Made by a program: the position numbers and the translations under genes. From assembly GCA_019313725.1 (NCBI GenBank), contig JAFDAT010000069.1:1-11481 (forward strand): a DNA stretch of 11,481 nucleotides, read 5' to 3'. Of this stretch, positions 1 through 7,260 are shown piece after piece (position 1 is the first letter of the stretch; each line of letters opens with the position of its first letter). The notes under the pieces were generated by a model. That model was given only the letters and a program-made list of their open reading frames with translations. It was not told the origin of the DNA and did no database searches. This DNA comes from Deltaproteobacteria bacterium. Its GTDB lineage: Bacteria; Desulfobacterota; Desulfobacteria; Desulfobacterales; B30-G6.

Positions 1-12
1 TGGCTATTCGGC

Positions 13-58
13 GTTCGATGTTGGACGTTCGATGTTGGACGTTCGATGTTCGATGTTC
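13..58. repeat. Short tandem repeat, 14-bp unit GTTCGATGTTGGAC
   Basis: Two exact copies of GTTCGATGTTGGAC lie at 13-26 and 27-40. A third copy starts at 41, matches for ten bases, then runs into extra GATGTTC units to 58. I associate this family of repeats with intergenic regions of Desulfobacterales, which is recollection rather than something the window proves. It ends about 60 bp before the xdhC start, so it may overlap that gene's leader. Any reading frame through it is low-complexity and is not a protein. Confidence 0.8.
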
Positions 59-118
59 ATCTTTTTCCGGCTCGTCCGCCTCTGGCGGGCCATCCGGGTT
101 GGATATGGAGAGGTCTCT

Positions 119-1165
119 ATGCATAAAATTGCCCAACGCATGTATCAAGCACTGGAAAGCGGTCAGGATGTGGTTCTGGCAACCATCGTGTCACATTCCG
201 GTTCCACACCGCGGACAGCAGGCACCCGGATGATGATTCTGCCGGACAGCACCATTGTCGGAACCATCGGCGGAGGCATTATCGAAGCGCGGGTCATCGA
301 GGCGGCAGCAGATGTGCGGCTTGCCGGTGAACCGAAAAAGCTGTCCTTTGACCTGAATCGGGCGGGCCGGCGGGATAACCTGGACATTATCTGCGGAGGA
401 CGCCTTACGGTCATCCTGGAACCGGTACCGGCAACCCCCGACAACATCGACCTGTACAGGAACTGCTATGTTCTTCTCCGGCAGGGTGTACCCTGCCTGG
501 TTATATCGTCCCTGTTTGCCGAAAAGGCGGGTCGACAAAAGGTGGAGCGCTGCCTGTGCACAGAAAACCGCGTGACCCAAGGCTCTTTTTCAGCGCCCGA
601 ACCGCTTTTAAAAGCCCTGACCCGCCTTTCCGTAAAAGAACGCACGCCCTTCCTGGCCGAAGTGGAAGGCCGTCAATTCCTCGTCGATCCCCCCTTTGCC
701 TGCGGGACCGTGTACATATTCGGTGCCGGTCACGTGTCGCAGCAGCTGGCCAGGCTCACCGGAATGGTGAATTTCCGGACGGTTGTGCTGGACGACAGGA
801 AGTCATTTGTCAACCGGGAAAGATTCCCCGAGGCGGACGAAGTCATCGTCCTGGAACATTTTAAAAATGCCATGCAGGAAGCCGTCATTGACCGGGATGC
901 CTATATCGTCATCGTCACCCGGGGGCACAGCCATGACAAAACCGTTCTGTCCCAGGCATTGAAAACCGATGCAGGTTATATCGGCATGATCGGCAGCCGT
1001 ACCAAACGCGACACTATTTACCGACAGCTGGAAAAGGAAGGTTTCACCCGGGAGAAAATCGGCAAAGTCAAAAGCCCTATCGGTATCGATATCGGGGCCG
1101 AGACACCCGAAGAAATCGCCATCAGCATCATCGGTGAACTCATCCATACAAGAACAAAAAAATAA
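119..1165 (+). CDS. xdhC: XdhC/CoxI family molybdenum hydroxylase maturation factor
   Basis: This 348-residue protein belongs to the XdhC family. These cytosolic chaperones bind molybdenum cofactor, promote its sulfuration and deliver it to xanthine dehydrogenase-type hydroxylases. The N-terminal XdhC/CoxI domain is seen in HSGSTPRTAGTRM (26-38), GTIGGGIIEARVIEAA (48-63) and the CGG at 92-94. The C-terminal Rossmann-like domain has FGAGHVSQQLA (201-211), an acidic DD at 225-226, TRGHSHD (267-273), IGSRTKR (291-297) and PIGIDIGAETPEEIA (320-334). I chose ATG 119 over the upstream ATG at 32 because GGAGAGG at 107-113 is a good ribosome site and the 29 extra residues would be tandem repeat. The stop is TAA. 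No hydroxylase gene is in the window, so its client is unknown. It converges on the aminotransferase operon. The family call is firm; the client enzyme is not. Confidence 0.93.
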   Translation: MHKIAQRMYQALESGQDVVLATIVSHSGSTPRTAGTRMMILPDSTIVGTIGGGIIEARVIEAAADVRLAGEPKKLSFDLNRAGRRDNLDIICGGRLTVILEPVPATPDNIDLYRNCYVLLRQGVPCLVISSLFAEKAGRQKVERCLCTENRVTQGSFSAPEPLLKALTRLSVKERTPFLAEVEGRQFLVDPPFACGTVYIFGAGHVSQQLARLTGMVNFRTVVLDDRKSFVNRERFPEADEVIVLEHFKNAMQEAVIDRDAYIVIVTRGHSHDKTVLSQALKTDAGYIGMIGSRTKRDTIYRQLEKEGFTREKIGKVKSPIGIDIGAETPEEIAISIIGELIHTRTKK

Positions 1166-1175
1166 TGACGGCGGC

Positions 1176-1201
1176 ACACCTCCATTAAACCAAGGTGGTG
1201 T
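1176..1201 (+). terminator. Weak hairpin after xdhC
   Basis: ACACCTCC (1176-1183) can pair with GGTGGTGT (1194-1201) over a 10-nt loop, with one T-T mismatch. It starts 11 nt after the xdhC stop. No T-run follows, so it is at best a weak or factor-assisted terminator. Confidence 0.3.
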
Positions 1202-1236
1202 TCCGACAACCCGCATATAGGACCACCGCATCCGGG

Positions 1237-1320
1237 CCTTAGAGATCGCTCAAAAATAACTTCACATTTTCTGCGCAAACCCTTAGGGCTCGCTCAAAAA
1301 TAACTTCACATTTTCAGCGC
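1237..1320. repeat. Tandem duplication of a 40-bp segment (44-bp period)
   Basis: Positions 1237-1276 and 1281-1320 are near-identical (37 of 40 bases by eye). They share the core TCGCTCAAAAATAACTTCAC followed by ATTTTC, exact over 26 bp at 1246-1271 and 1290-1315. The second copy forms the outer left arm of the palindrome at 1298-1431, so an end of that element seems to have been duplicated. Confidence 0.85.
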
Positions 1321-1431
1321 CCATCCATCCCGCTCAGCGGTGTTACGAAAATTCGACATATGCCAGATATTTCTGCATTTTCGTGCCTTGCTGAGCGGGC
1401 GCCTGAACTCTGAAAATTTGCGAACTTATTT
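1298..1431. repeat. Long imperfect inverted repeat (MITE-like element candidate)
   Basis: The left arm 1298-1352 and right arm 1377-1431 are imperfect reverse complements with a 24-bp centre. The best matched blocks are CCCGCTCAGC (1329-1338) with GCTGAGCGGG (1390-1399), ACGAAAAT (1345-1352) with ATTTTCGT (1377-1384), and AAATAACTT (1298-1306) with AACTTATTT (1423-1431, one mismatch). No coding content looks real in it. It could be a non-autonomous mobile element or a folded RNA repeat. I see no clear target-site duplication. Confidence 0.6.
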
Positions 1432-1605
1432 CTTCGCAAACCCTTCGCGTTTCGGCCATACCATGTCGTTTTACTTATTTCCCACCCGTATTTTATCAAA
1501 AATAATCTCGTATACATTTTTTTGCAAAATGTGATTTGATAGGCTGTGTATCGTCAGGGGCAGCGGGGCGAACGATGAGCGAAAGTGAATATGGGGGAAA
1601 ACTAC

Positions 1606-1803
1606 ATGGGAAATGACTTGAAACCTATCGAACTGATCTTTTTAAAATGCCTGCGGTGGAATACCGGAGCATGCCCGCACCGCAACAGCATTCCCATGCG
1701 GCTGGCTTTGCTGAATCCTGCCCCCCGCGTCATGCTTTCCGAAAAAACAAACCTCCAGCTCTTTCGTATCTGTTCGACATGCCCGGATAAAAAGCTGCCC
1801 TGA
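1606..1803 (+). CDS. Possible small Cys-containing protein, unrecognised
   Basis: This is a 65-codon frame from ATG 1606, with GGGGGA at 1593-1598 as a reasonably placed ribosome site (7-nt spacer). A GTG start at 1585 would add seven residues. The frame has four cysteines in two groups, CLRWNTGACPHRN near the N-terminus and ICSTCPDKK at the C-terminus, plus a nearby His, which would fit a small metal-binding knuckle. It is short, lies between repeats and an intron, and I recognise no family, so chance is a real alternative. It ends about 40 bp before the first intron-like structure. Confidence 0.3.
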   Translation: MGNDLKPIELIFLKCLRWNTGACPHRNSIPMRLALLNPAPRVMLSEKTNLQLFRICSTCPDKKLP

Positions 1804-2384
1804 ACCAAAGAAATCATTACCGATCGGTAGGGACGATGCACCAATGATTTATCGCATTATATAAACTCGCTGAAGGCCCTATGCAGTTCGAAGCTCTGTT
1901 ACATAATCAACAGATAAGAGGCGATCCGGGGAACATAGAAGTCATAACCCCGGCATAAATTGTTTATTGGAAGTTTGAATTGGAAGTCTTTTCTGGAGGG
2001 TATTTGAATGTACAGTCCATTTCGGTTGAACGAATCTCTCTGAATCTGACTAAATAGGTTATCTTTACTCGGCAAAACCCGGCGTTACCGTCAAGTCTTT
2101 GCATGGTGGGTCATATGCCCGACTGAAGGCTTGCACGGAACATGGGAACCCTTCATATGATGTTAAGAGAAAACCCTATAAGTGAAGCCCACGAAGGGGG
2201 AAAGTATCGATGCATATGAAGGGGGCGGATCATCCCGTATTAGTGTTGAAGGTTCTGTAATGGGGATAGAGCGAAGGGGATGAGCCAGCTCGCAGCAAGT
2301 TATGGTCAACCAGGTAACTGGGATGAACCGGATTTCTTTTTGCGACGGCTTGAGATCGTGAGGTTTCAAGAGAATGACTGGCAG

Positions 2385-2418
2385 GAGCCGTGTGAATCGA
2401 GGGATTCACGCACGATCT
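2385..2418 (+). ncRNA. Group II intron domain V (degenerate)
   Basis: The 34-nt hairpin starts GAGCCG. Its catalytic triad AGC is at 2386-2388. The upper helix GTGAATC (2392-2398) with GATTCAC (2403-2409) is perfect, and the two-base bulge GC is at 2410-2411. The basal helix is damaged: its 3' strand reads ACGATCT where ACGGTTC is usual, giving A2386-C2417 and C2388-A2415 mismatches at triad positions. The tetraloop is GAGG rather than GNRA. Confidence 0.75.
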
Positions 2419-2419
2419 G

Positions 2420-2457
2420 TGGGACCGTGGGGGTGAGATTCCCCTGCGCCACCCGAC
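2420..2457 (+). ncRNA. Group II intron domain VI and 3' end
   Basis: A short stem GGGG/CCCC (around 2429-2433 with 2441-2444) is followed by GCGCCACCCGAC. A2451, seven bases from the proposed 3' end at 2457, sits where the branch-point adenosine is expected. The outer part of the stem (ACCGT against TGCGCC) pairs poorly, in line with decay. Confidence 0.6.
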
Positions 2458-2479
2458 TTTCTTGTCATCCTAAAGGTTT

Positions 2480-3661
2480 TTAAGTCGCTCTTAATTTCAG
2501 AGCCTCCACGCCACGATCTATGCGCACAATCCCCTCCTTCAACTGTTCCATGCTTGCTGCAAAGGAGAGACGGACATAACCTTCACCGGCTTTGCCAAAA
2601 ATACTGCCCGGTACCACAGCGATCTTGTGCTCCTTGGCGAGATACTTGGAAAATTCCCATGAGGAGAGACCGGTTGATGAAATATTCGGAAAGGCATAAA
2701 AAGTCGACTCCGGTTTGAGGCAAGTAATTCCGCCAATGGCGTTGAGGCCCTCATGGACGAGGTGCCGCCTTTTGTCATAGGTGGCAACCATCTCCTGAAC
2801 GCAGTCCTGCTGGGCTGAAATGGCGGCCAGGGCGGCCCGCTGGGCGACGGCCGTCACCCCGGACACCATGTGTTCCATGAGCTTTTCCATCTCGTCGATA
2901 ATCACCTTCGGGGCAGTGGTATAACCGACCCGCCAACCGGTCATGGCATAGGACTTGGAGAGGGTAAAAGCGGAGATGGTCCGATCCGCCATGCCATCCA
3001 AAGACCCGATGCTGGTGTGTCCGTGCCCGTCAAAAAGGATATGCTCATAGGGTTCGTCCGAAAGCACCCAGATGTCGTTCGCAATGGCCATGTCGGCAAT
3101 GGAGCGCAATATCTCCCCGTCCAGGATCGCACCGGTGGGGTTGGACGGCGTGTTGATGATCATCAATTTGGTCTTATCCGATATGGCCGCCTGGATGTCC
3201 GCCGGATCCACTTTGAAAAAATTCGATTCGTGGGTTGTCACAGGCACGGGCACACCTCCGAAAAGGCGTATCTGGGAGTAGTAGTCGTATCCCGGGTCCA
3301 TGAGGATCACCTCGTCCCCCGGGTTGAGCATGTGCAGGCATGTATTGAAAATGACCTGCATGGCTCCCACAGCCACATAGATTTCAGTATCCGGGTCGGC
3401 CACAATACCATTTTCTGCTTTTAATTTTTCAGCGATCACATAGCGAAGATCCTCAAAACCTTTTGCCGGCGGATAACGGGTATAACCGTCATCCAGGGCC
3501 TGTTTGGCGGCGTCACGAATGAACGCAGGAGTGTCAAAATCAGGCTGCCCAATACCCAGGTTGACGATACCCGGAATCTCATCTGCCAAAGCAAACATGA
3601 TGCGAATACCTGACCATTCAACTTCATGGGTGCGGTTAGCAAGAAAGCTTTTTTCTGTCAT
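2480..3661 (-). CDS. PLP-dependent class I/II aminotransferase
   Basis: This 393-residue protein is a fold-type I aminotransferase of the aspartate/aromatic AspC-like group. It moves an amino group between an amino acid and a 2-oxo acid in the cytosol. Visible hallmarks are LGIGQPDFDTP (35-45), GAMQ (99-102, cofactor phosphate region), NPTG (174-177, N174 near the PLP ring), SDEPY (201-205, D202 and Y205), the Schiff-base lysine K236 in TLSKSYAMTGWR, and R364 in YVRLSFA (substrate carboxylate). The length is normal and no key residue is missing. ATG 3661 is preceded by AAGGA at a good distance. The stop is TAA. It is the last gene of the minus-strand series, separated from the PanB-like gene by about 275 bp, so it may have its own promoter. 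Its substrate cannot be told from sequence; a role after amine demethylation is inference. Confidence 0.93.
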   Translation of the reverse strand: MTEKSFLANRTHEVEWSGIRIMFALADEIPGIVNLGIGQPDFDTPAFIRDAAKQALDDGYTRYPPAKGFEDLRYVIAEKLKAENGIVADPDTEIYVAVGAMQVIFNTCLHMLNPGDEVILMDPGYDYYSQIRLFGGVPVPVTTHESNFFKVDPADIQAAISDKTKLMIINTPSNPTGAILDGEILRSIADMAIANDIWVLSDEPYEHILFDGHGHTSIGSLDGMADRTISAFTLSKSYAMTGWRVGYTTAPKVIIDEMEKLMEHMVSGVTAVAQRAALAAISAQQDCVQEMVATYDKRRHLVHEGLNAIGGITCLKPESTFYAFPNISSTGLSSWEFSKYLAKEHKIAVVPGSIFGKAGEGYVRLSFAASMEQLKEGIVRIDRGVEALKLRAT

Positions 3662-3690
3662 ATGCTTATTCCTTATCTCTTAGGATGTGA

Positions 3691-3714
3691 TATAGGACAC
3701 GGGCAACTCCTATA
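3691..3714. promoter_or_regulatory. Inverted repeat TATAGGA-N10-TCCTATA upstream of the aminotransferase
   Basis: TATAGGA (3691-3697) and TCCTATA (3708-3714) are perfect reverse complements, 30 bp upstream of the aminotransferase ATG. This could be an operator or a leader hairpin. No convincing -35/-10 pair was found next to it. Confidence 0.35.
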
Positions 3715-3784
3715 CGACTACAGGTAGCACTATATCTGCCGGCCCTTTTTGAGATGTTTTCAATTCCGGGGCATGCCGTTCCAT
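3710..3784 (-). pseudogene. Short protein-like fragment, unrecognised
   Basis: A 24-codon frame from ATG 3784 to TAG 3712 stays open upstream for ten more codons (KIASILQEIM, back to an in-frame TAG at 3815-3817). It reads like the C-terminal amphipathic end of a larger protein. AGGAG sits only 3 nt before the ATG, too close for good initiation. It is probably debris of a deleted gene between the PanB-like gene and the aminotransferase. Confidence 0.22.
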
Positions 3785-3833
3785 AATCTCCTGTAAAATC
3801 GATGCAATTTTAACCTACTGTCGAATCATATTA

Positions 3834-3953
3834 TCATGAACCCCCCGACACCCATGGTTTATAAATGTCGCTCTCAGAAGTGCCGGGTTCAATTTTGAAA
3901 TAGCATAGTGATACAACTCGAGCGATCTCCGGTGTTTCATTGGCCTTGAACAT
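3834..3953 (-). pseudogene. 39-codon protein-like frame overlapping the PanB-like 3' end
   Basis: The frame begins MFKANETPEIARVV and ends WVSGGS at TGA. It overlaps the last 17 bases of the PanB-like gene in another frame. It has protein-like composition and could be the 3' end of a gene joined to the broken panB, or a small coupled protein. I recognise no family and cannot exclude chance. Confidence 0.22.
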
Positions 3954-4563
3954 ACCACCAACAGGTCAGTTTGTCGTGAATAATACCGCAGACTTCCGGT
4001 GGCACCGCTTCAACAAGCAATGAAAAAGCACCAGCCTCTTCGATGGCCAATGCGTCTGCTATCACCTCTTTGGCCGCTTGAGCAGTCCTGCCCTGTGCTT
4101 TGAACCCACCGAGTTGCCCGGAGCTCTGAGGGGTCAACCCGATGTGCCCCATCACTAACATACCGCCGTCCACAATCGCTTGAATCTGTGGACACACATG
4201 AACACCACCTCCCAGTTTGATGGCATCCACACCGGCCTCTTTGTGGAACCTCCCGGCATTACGAACAGTTTCTAGGATGCTTACCTGGTAGGATAAAAAC
4301 GGCATACCCCCAATAATGAAGGTCTTGGGAGCGCCGCGGCGGACTGCTTCACTGTGCCAGATACATTTATCCATGGTAACGGGAACGGTTCCAGAATAAC
4401 CATATACACACATTCCCAGAGAATCTCCCACCAGGATCATGTCCATGCCGGCTTGTTCGGCAAAGTTAGCGGTCCAATAATCATAAGCTGTAATCCAAAC
4501 GACAGTCTGTTTCGCTTCTTTCATTTTTTGAAAATCAAAACGAGTGTGTTTTTTGGAAGTCAT
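3937..4563 (-). CDS. PanB-like protein (ketopantoate hydroxymethyltransferase family), C-terminally truncated
   Basis: This 208-residue protein aligns throughout with PanB, a (beta/alpha)8 enzyme that makes ketopantoate for coenzyme A. Family motifs present are ITAYDYWTANFAEQAG (24-39), VGDSLGM (45-51), AVRRGAP (73-79), GHIGLTPQS (139-147) and EAVPPEV (185-191). Compared with E. coli PanB, the metal ligand D45 is kept (D47), but D84 is replaced by G86 and E114 by G118. K112 (K116) and the base E181 (E185) are kept. PanB normally has about 264 residues; here homology stops at HDKLT (196-200), losing the IGIGAG segment and the C-terminal helices, and eight unrelated residues follow. ATG 4563 overlaps the iclR stop as ATGA, implying translational coupling. 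It is either a divergent enzyme with another activity or a decaying gene. It should not be called pantothenate synthesis without test. Confidence 0.85.
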   Translation of the reverse strand: MTSKKHTRFDFQKMKEAKQTVVWITAYDYWTANFAEQAGMDMILVGDSLGMCVYGYSGTVPVTMDKCIWHSEAVRRGAPKTFIIGGMPFLSYQVSILETVRNAGRFHKEAGVDAIKLGGGVHVCPQIQAIVDGGMLVMGHIGLTPQSSGQLGGFKAQGRTAQAAKEVIADALAIEEAGAFSLLVEAVPPEVCGIIHDKLTCWWYVQGQ

Positions 4564-5384
4564 TTATTTATCCTTTCTTTAGGCATTTTATAGCTCATGT
4601 TGCCTGCGCCATCAGGCCGGTACCCAATATGTAACGACAGTTGCGAGCAAATATCCCTGACTTTCGGATGAACGCTTTCAACGTCATCCATTGACAACCG
4701 AAATGTAGGGCAGGAAATGCTTAATGCATATCTGGGCTGCCCGGTATGATCGAAAACCGGGGCTGCAACACAGCGAAGACCGTTCACCAGCTCTTCATTA
4801 TCGACCGAATATCCGCGTTCTAGTATTGCTGCTAACTCCTCCCGAAATCTCTTTTTTGAGACGATCGTGTTGGGTCCATGAGGAACGAGGCGAGTGTGTT
4901 TCAAATAATCATTGATTTCTTCTTTGGTAAGATGCGCCAGTACCGCTTTGCCGAGCGCTGTGCAATATGCCGGAGTTTTAGACCATAGCCTCGCATCAAT
5001 CCGCAAAACCTCTGAACTGTCGATCTTGTCCAGATACAGTATTTCATTTCCATCCCAGAACCCTAGATTTACCGTTTCATTGAAAGTATTTACCAGATCC
5101 TGCATGAACTTACGGGCTTCCTGCCGTATCTCAAAACGGTCCGCAACCATCATGCCCATTTCCATTATCCGGAAGGTCAATTGATAGCGATTGTCATCAT
5201 TTTTTTCCACATATCCCAGTTCCCGCAAGGTAGCCAAAAATCGGTGGCTAGCCGCGCGATTGGAATCCATTTGCTTGGCAACCTCTGATACCGTAAGCGC
5301 TTTATGTTCGGAAAGCATCTCCATGATTTTGAGACCCTTGGCAAGCGAGCTGATAAAAAAGTATTTCTCTCCTTTAGCCGGCAT
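4560..5384 (-). CDS. IclR family transcriptional regulator
   Basis: This 274-residue regulator has the two-part IclR layout. The N-terminal winged helix-turn-helix covers about 10-70, with LAKGLKIMEML, then LTVSEVAKQMDSNRAASHRFLA-type recognition helices around 30-51, and LRELGYVEKNDDNRYQLT as the wing. The C-terminal effector-binding domain covers about 80-255, with YCTALGKAVLAHL around 139-151 and GYSVDNEELVNGLRCVAAPV around 195-214, both typical. The length is normal for the family. GAGGTG lies 7 nt before ATG 5384. Its stop TGA overlaps the ATG of the PanB-like gene. IclR proteins usually control neighbouring catabolic genes and themselves in answer to a small carboxylate, so control of the mttB/solute-binding genes is plausible. 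The effector is unknown. Confidence 0.93.
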   Translation of the reverse strand: MPAKGEKYFFISSLAKGLKIMEMLSEHKALTVSEVAKQMDSNRAASHRFLATLRELGYVEKNDDNRYQLTFRIMEMGMMVADRFEIRQEARKFMQDLVNTFNETVNLGFWDGNEILYLDKIDSSEVLRIDARLWSKTPAYCTALGKAVLAHLTKEEINDYLKHTRLVPHGPNTIVSKKRFREELAAILERGYSVDNEELVNGLRCVAAPVFDHTGQPRYALSISCPTFRLSMDDVESVHPKVRDICSQLSLHIGYRPDGAGNMSYKMPKERINK

Positions 5385-5688
5385 GTTGACACCTCATTGT
5401 CTTTGCCCTTGTCATACACAGAGATCAGCAAACAATGCGAATCGATTAGGCGCAGACTTTATTAATGATTACTTTGTGTGACGTACTAATGCAATTTGTG
5501 ACAACTTTAGTATGCTCAATGAACCTTTTCAAGTTTCTTATGTTCGTTATTTCGAAAAAAATATTCTGGAAAATGAGACAAATAATTCACATCCATCCAC
5601 GAAAGTTCCTTGCTACCGCACCTGGGTGCCACCGGGGACCGCTGCAGACATTCATAACTTTCCGCATTAAGAATGACCGTGTCGGTGA
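5385..5688. other. Spacer between mttB paralogue 1 and iclR
   Basis: This 304-bp stretch has no credible gene on either strand. It holds the candidate iclR promoter at 5504-5532 and a GC-rich, partly self-complementary stretch around 5615-5645 that might help end mttB transcription, although no clean stem with a T-run is present. Confidence 0.5.
5504..5532 (-). promoter_or_regulatory. Candidate sigma-70 promoter for iclR
   Basis: Read on the minus strand, TTGAAA (5532-5527) is followed after exactly 17 bp by TAAAGT (5509-5504). Matches to consensus are 5 of 6 and 4 of 6. It lies about 120 bp upstream of the iclR ATG. TTGTGACAA (5496-5504) and a related TTGTGTGACG (5474-5483) lie just downstream on the transcript side, where an autoregulating IclR protein could bind. 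Confidence 0.4.
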
Positions 5689-7167
5689 TCAGGTAATCGC
5701 CGATAAATCATGTTCCTCTTCCGCTTCCATAACGATTGACCGGATTGTATCGGAAACATCTTTGGGTAAAGGTGTGGGCTTATGATTTTTCAATATGTAT
5801 CTCGCCTCTTCCAGTGATTTCTGATAGATATCGGCTTTACCATCATTTTCCCAGGCATCCCGCAATCTCCGATCGATCAGCTTGGTTTGGGACAGGTCTC
5901 TCATGTGATGGTAGGTGCTCTCATGGCTTAGAAAATCCCCAAAATGCCCTATCTCCTTGATAACATCCACGGATAAGGTCTTATCATTGACAGGGATTCC
6001 CCGGATGGTATGCCGGATCATTCGGGCAAATTCATTATCCATGACCAGTTGCCCGTAATCAAGTGTCATACCCATTTCGATCATACCCAGGCCGTATATC
6101 AGATTGGCGCCTGCCAATGCTGGTAACAGTCCTGTGAGGGTTTTTTCATGACCGGACTGAGCATCACAGATTTTGCTATCGCCCTATCCACCGGCGACGA
6201 AACACGGCAGGCTGTAATAACGCGCCAGTCTAGCGACCGCGGCATTGATCATCGCGCATTCAGGAGTCCCTACAACCGCAGTTCCCAGCCGCAAATCCAT
6301 GGCGGTGGTTGAACTGCCATACATAAAAGGTGCTCCCTTTCGAGTAAGCTGAGTCAACATAAGCCCACCAAGGACTTCCGCATTATGGATTACCAGGGTT
6401 CCGGCCAGGTGAACCGGAGACGATCCACCTGCCATGGCCATGGAACAGGCCATCGTCAAAATACCGTGTCTTGCGGATCCGATGAGAATTTCGCAGCAAT
6501 CTCTTACCAGCTTCAAGGGGCTCACCGGGCAGGTGTCCAAGGATACGATCGGACGCTCTTGGAGCTTGTCCTTACTCCCTGCAATGGCAGTTGCCATTGC
6601 CACAATTTTTTCCAACTGATACCCGTTTATGGGACTGATTAAAACATGTTTTGTCGTGTTCGAGAGACAAGCCTCTGCGCAATGAATCGCGCCCACCTCC
6701 TGGGGGACATCGTGTGCACCGACCGCTCTCTCATAAACATCCACATCACTCAGATAATCGACCAGCTTGGCGGAATCAGCAACATCGCTCTTTGTCGTTT
6801 GTCTGAGTTGGCCATTAACCGGGTCGACAAGCTGAACACCTTCTCCAAAATTGGTAAAACCTACCCGGTTGCTCTCCAGTACAATGTCATTTTGGGGATC
6901 CCGTCCGGCCAGAACCACCTTTGAAGGCGCTGAGCGAACACAGTCTTCGACTACATAAGAGGGAAATTTCACGATTTTTTTTTTCGCATCCACAAATGCA
7001 CCACCGCCGTCAAATATCGCCAAAGCTTCTTCATCTTCAACAAACAAACCTGTTTTTTCAAGGATTTCTAACGTAGCCAGATGAATCTCATCAAGCTCGT
7101 CATCGGTAAGAATATTGAGGCTTAACCCGCCGCTAAGTCTCTTACCTGCATGCAAATTCCTTTTCAT
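5689..7167 (-). CDS. mttB: Trimethylamine methyltransferase MttB family, with in-frame amber (pyrrolysine)
   Basis: The full frame runs from ATG 7167 to TGA 5689 and encodes 492 residues if the TAG at codon 328 (6184-6186) is read through. MttB moves a methyl group from trimethylamine to a corrinoid protein, using pyrrolysine in the TIM-barrel active site. The first 327 residues contain LNILTDDELDEIH near 18-30, GFTNFGEGVQLVD near 103-115 and ISPINGY near 177-183. After the TAG come GDSKICDAQSG, then AGANLIYGLGMIEMGMT and the usual C-terminal helices. The Methanosarcina protein is about 495 residues with Pyl near 334, so both length and position agree. The paralogue next door has the same surroundings (AGCSDTK) with Cys where the TAG lies. 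GGAGGAG sits 7 nt before ATG 7167. If the amber were a true stop, a 327-residue product lacking the C-terminal third would result. Confidence 0.93.
6184..6186 (-). other. In-frame amber codon, predicted pyrrolysine (residue 328)
   Basis: TAG lies between FVAGG and GDSKICDAQ, exactly where the MttB family carries pyrrolysine. The frame continues for 164 conserved codons to TGA. Neither tRNA-Pyl nor pylS/pylB/C/D is in this window. Confidence 0.9.
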
Positions 7168-7260
7168 GGAAACTCCTCCAAAAAATAGATTAGTTTTTTC
7201 ATCATTCCAATTAGGAAGTCCCAGCTAATCTTTCACTGTCATTCAAATAGAACCTTTATC

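Larger units (their letters stand above)
1845..2457 (+). mobile_element. Group II intron lacking the reverse transcriptase ORF
   Basis: The sequence from about 1860 to 2457 reads like the ribozyme part of a bacterial group II intron on the plus strand. Domain I-type pairing is visible: CTATG 1879-1883 with CATAG 1934-1938, CTGTT 1896-1900 with AACAG 1909-1913, and CCGGGG 1926-1931 with CCCCGG 1948-1953. The stretch 2215-2285 (GGGGGCGGATCATCCCG and GAGCGAAGGGGATGAG) resembles what normally precedes the intron's reverse transcriptase. Here only about 100 nt separate it from domain V (2385-2418), so no protein is encoded. Domain VI and an intron-like 3' end (CCCGAC) follow, ending at 2457. The 5' GUGYG boundary was not found; the start given is approximate. 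It lies between convergent genes, 22 bp from the aminotransferase stop. Such an intron would need a reverse transcriptase supplied in trans. Confidence 0.72.

Noticed and set aside
13..58. Short repeats as a CRISPR array
   Set aside because: The units are 14 bp, contiguous and without spacers.
803..1231. Minus-strand frame of 142 codons
   Set aside because: It is antisense to the C-terminal domain of xdhC and has no ribosome site or family signature.
2280..2483. Plus-strand frame of 67 codons
   Set aside because: It lies across intron domains IV to VI and is explained by ribozyme sequence.
2870..3424. Long plus-strand frame (184 codons)
   Set aside because: It lies wholly antisense to the aminotransferase, whose PLP motifs are intact; its translation has no family features.
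3815..3817. TAG before VKIASILQ as a second pyrrolysine codon
   Set aside because: The upstream frame has no protein-like character and no MttB, MtmB or MtbB features are nearby.
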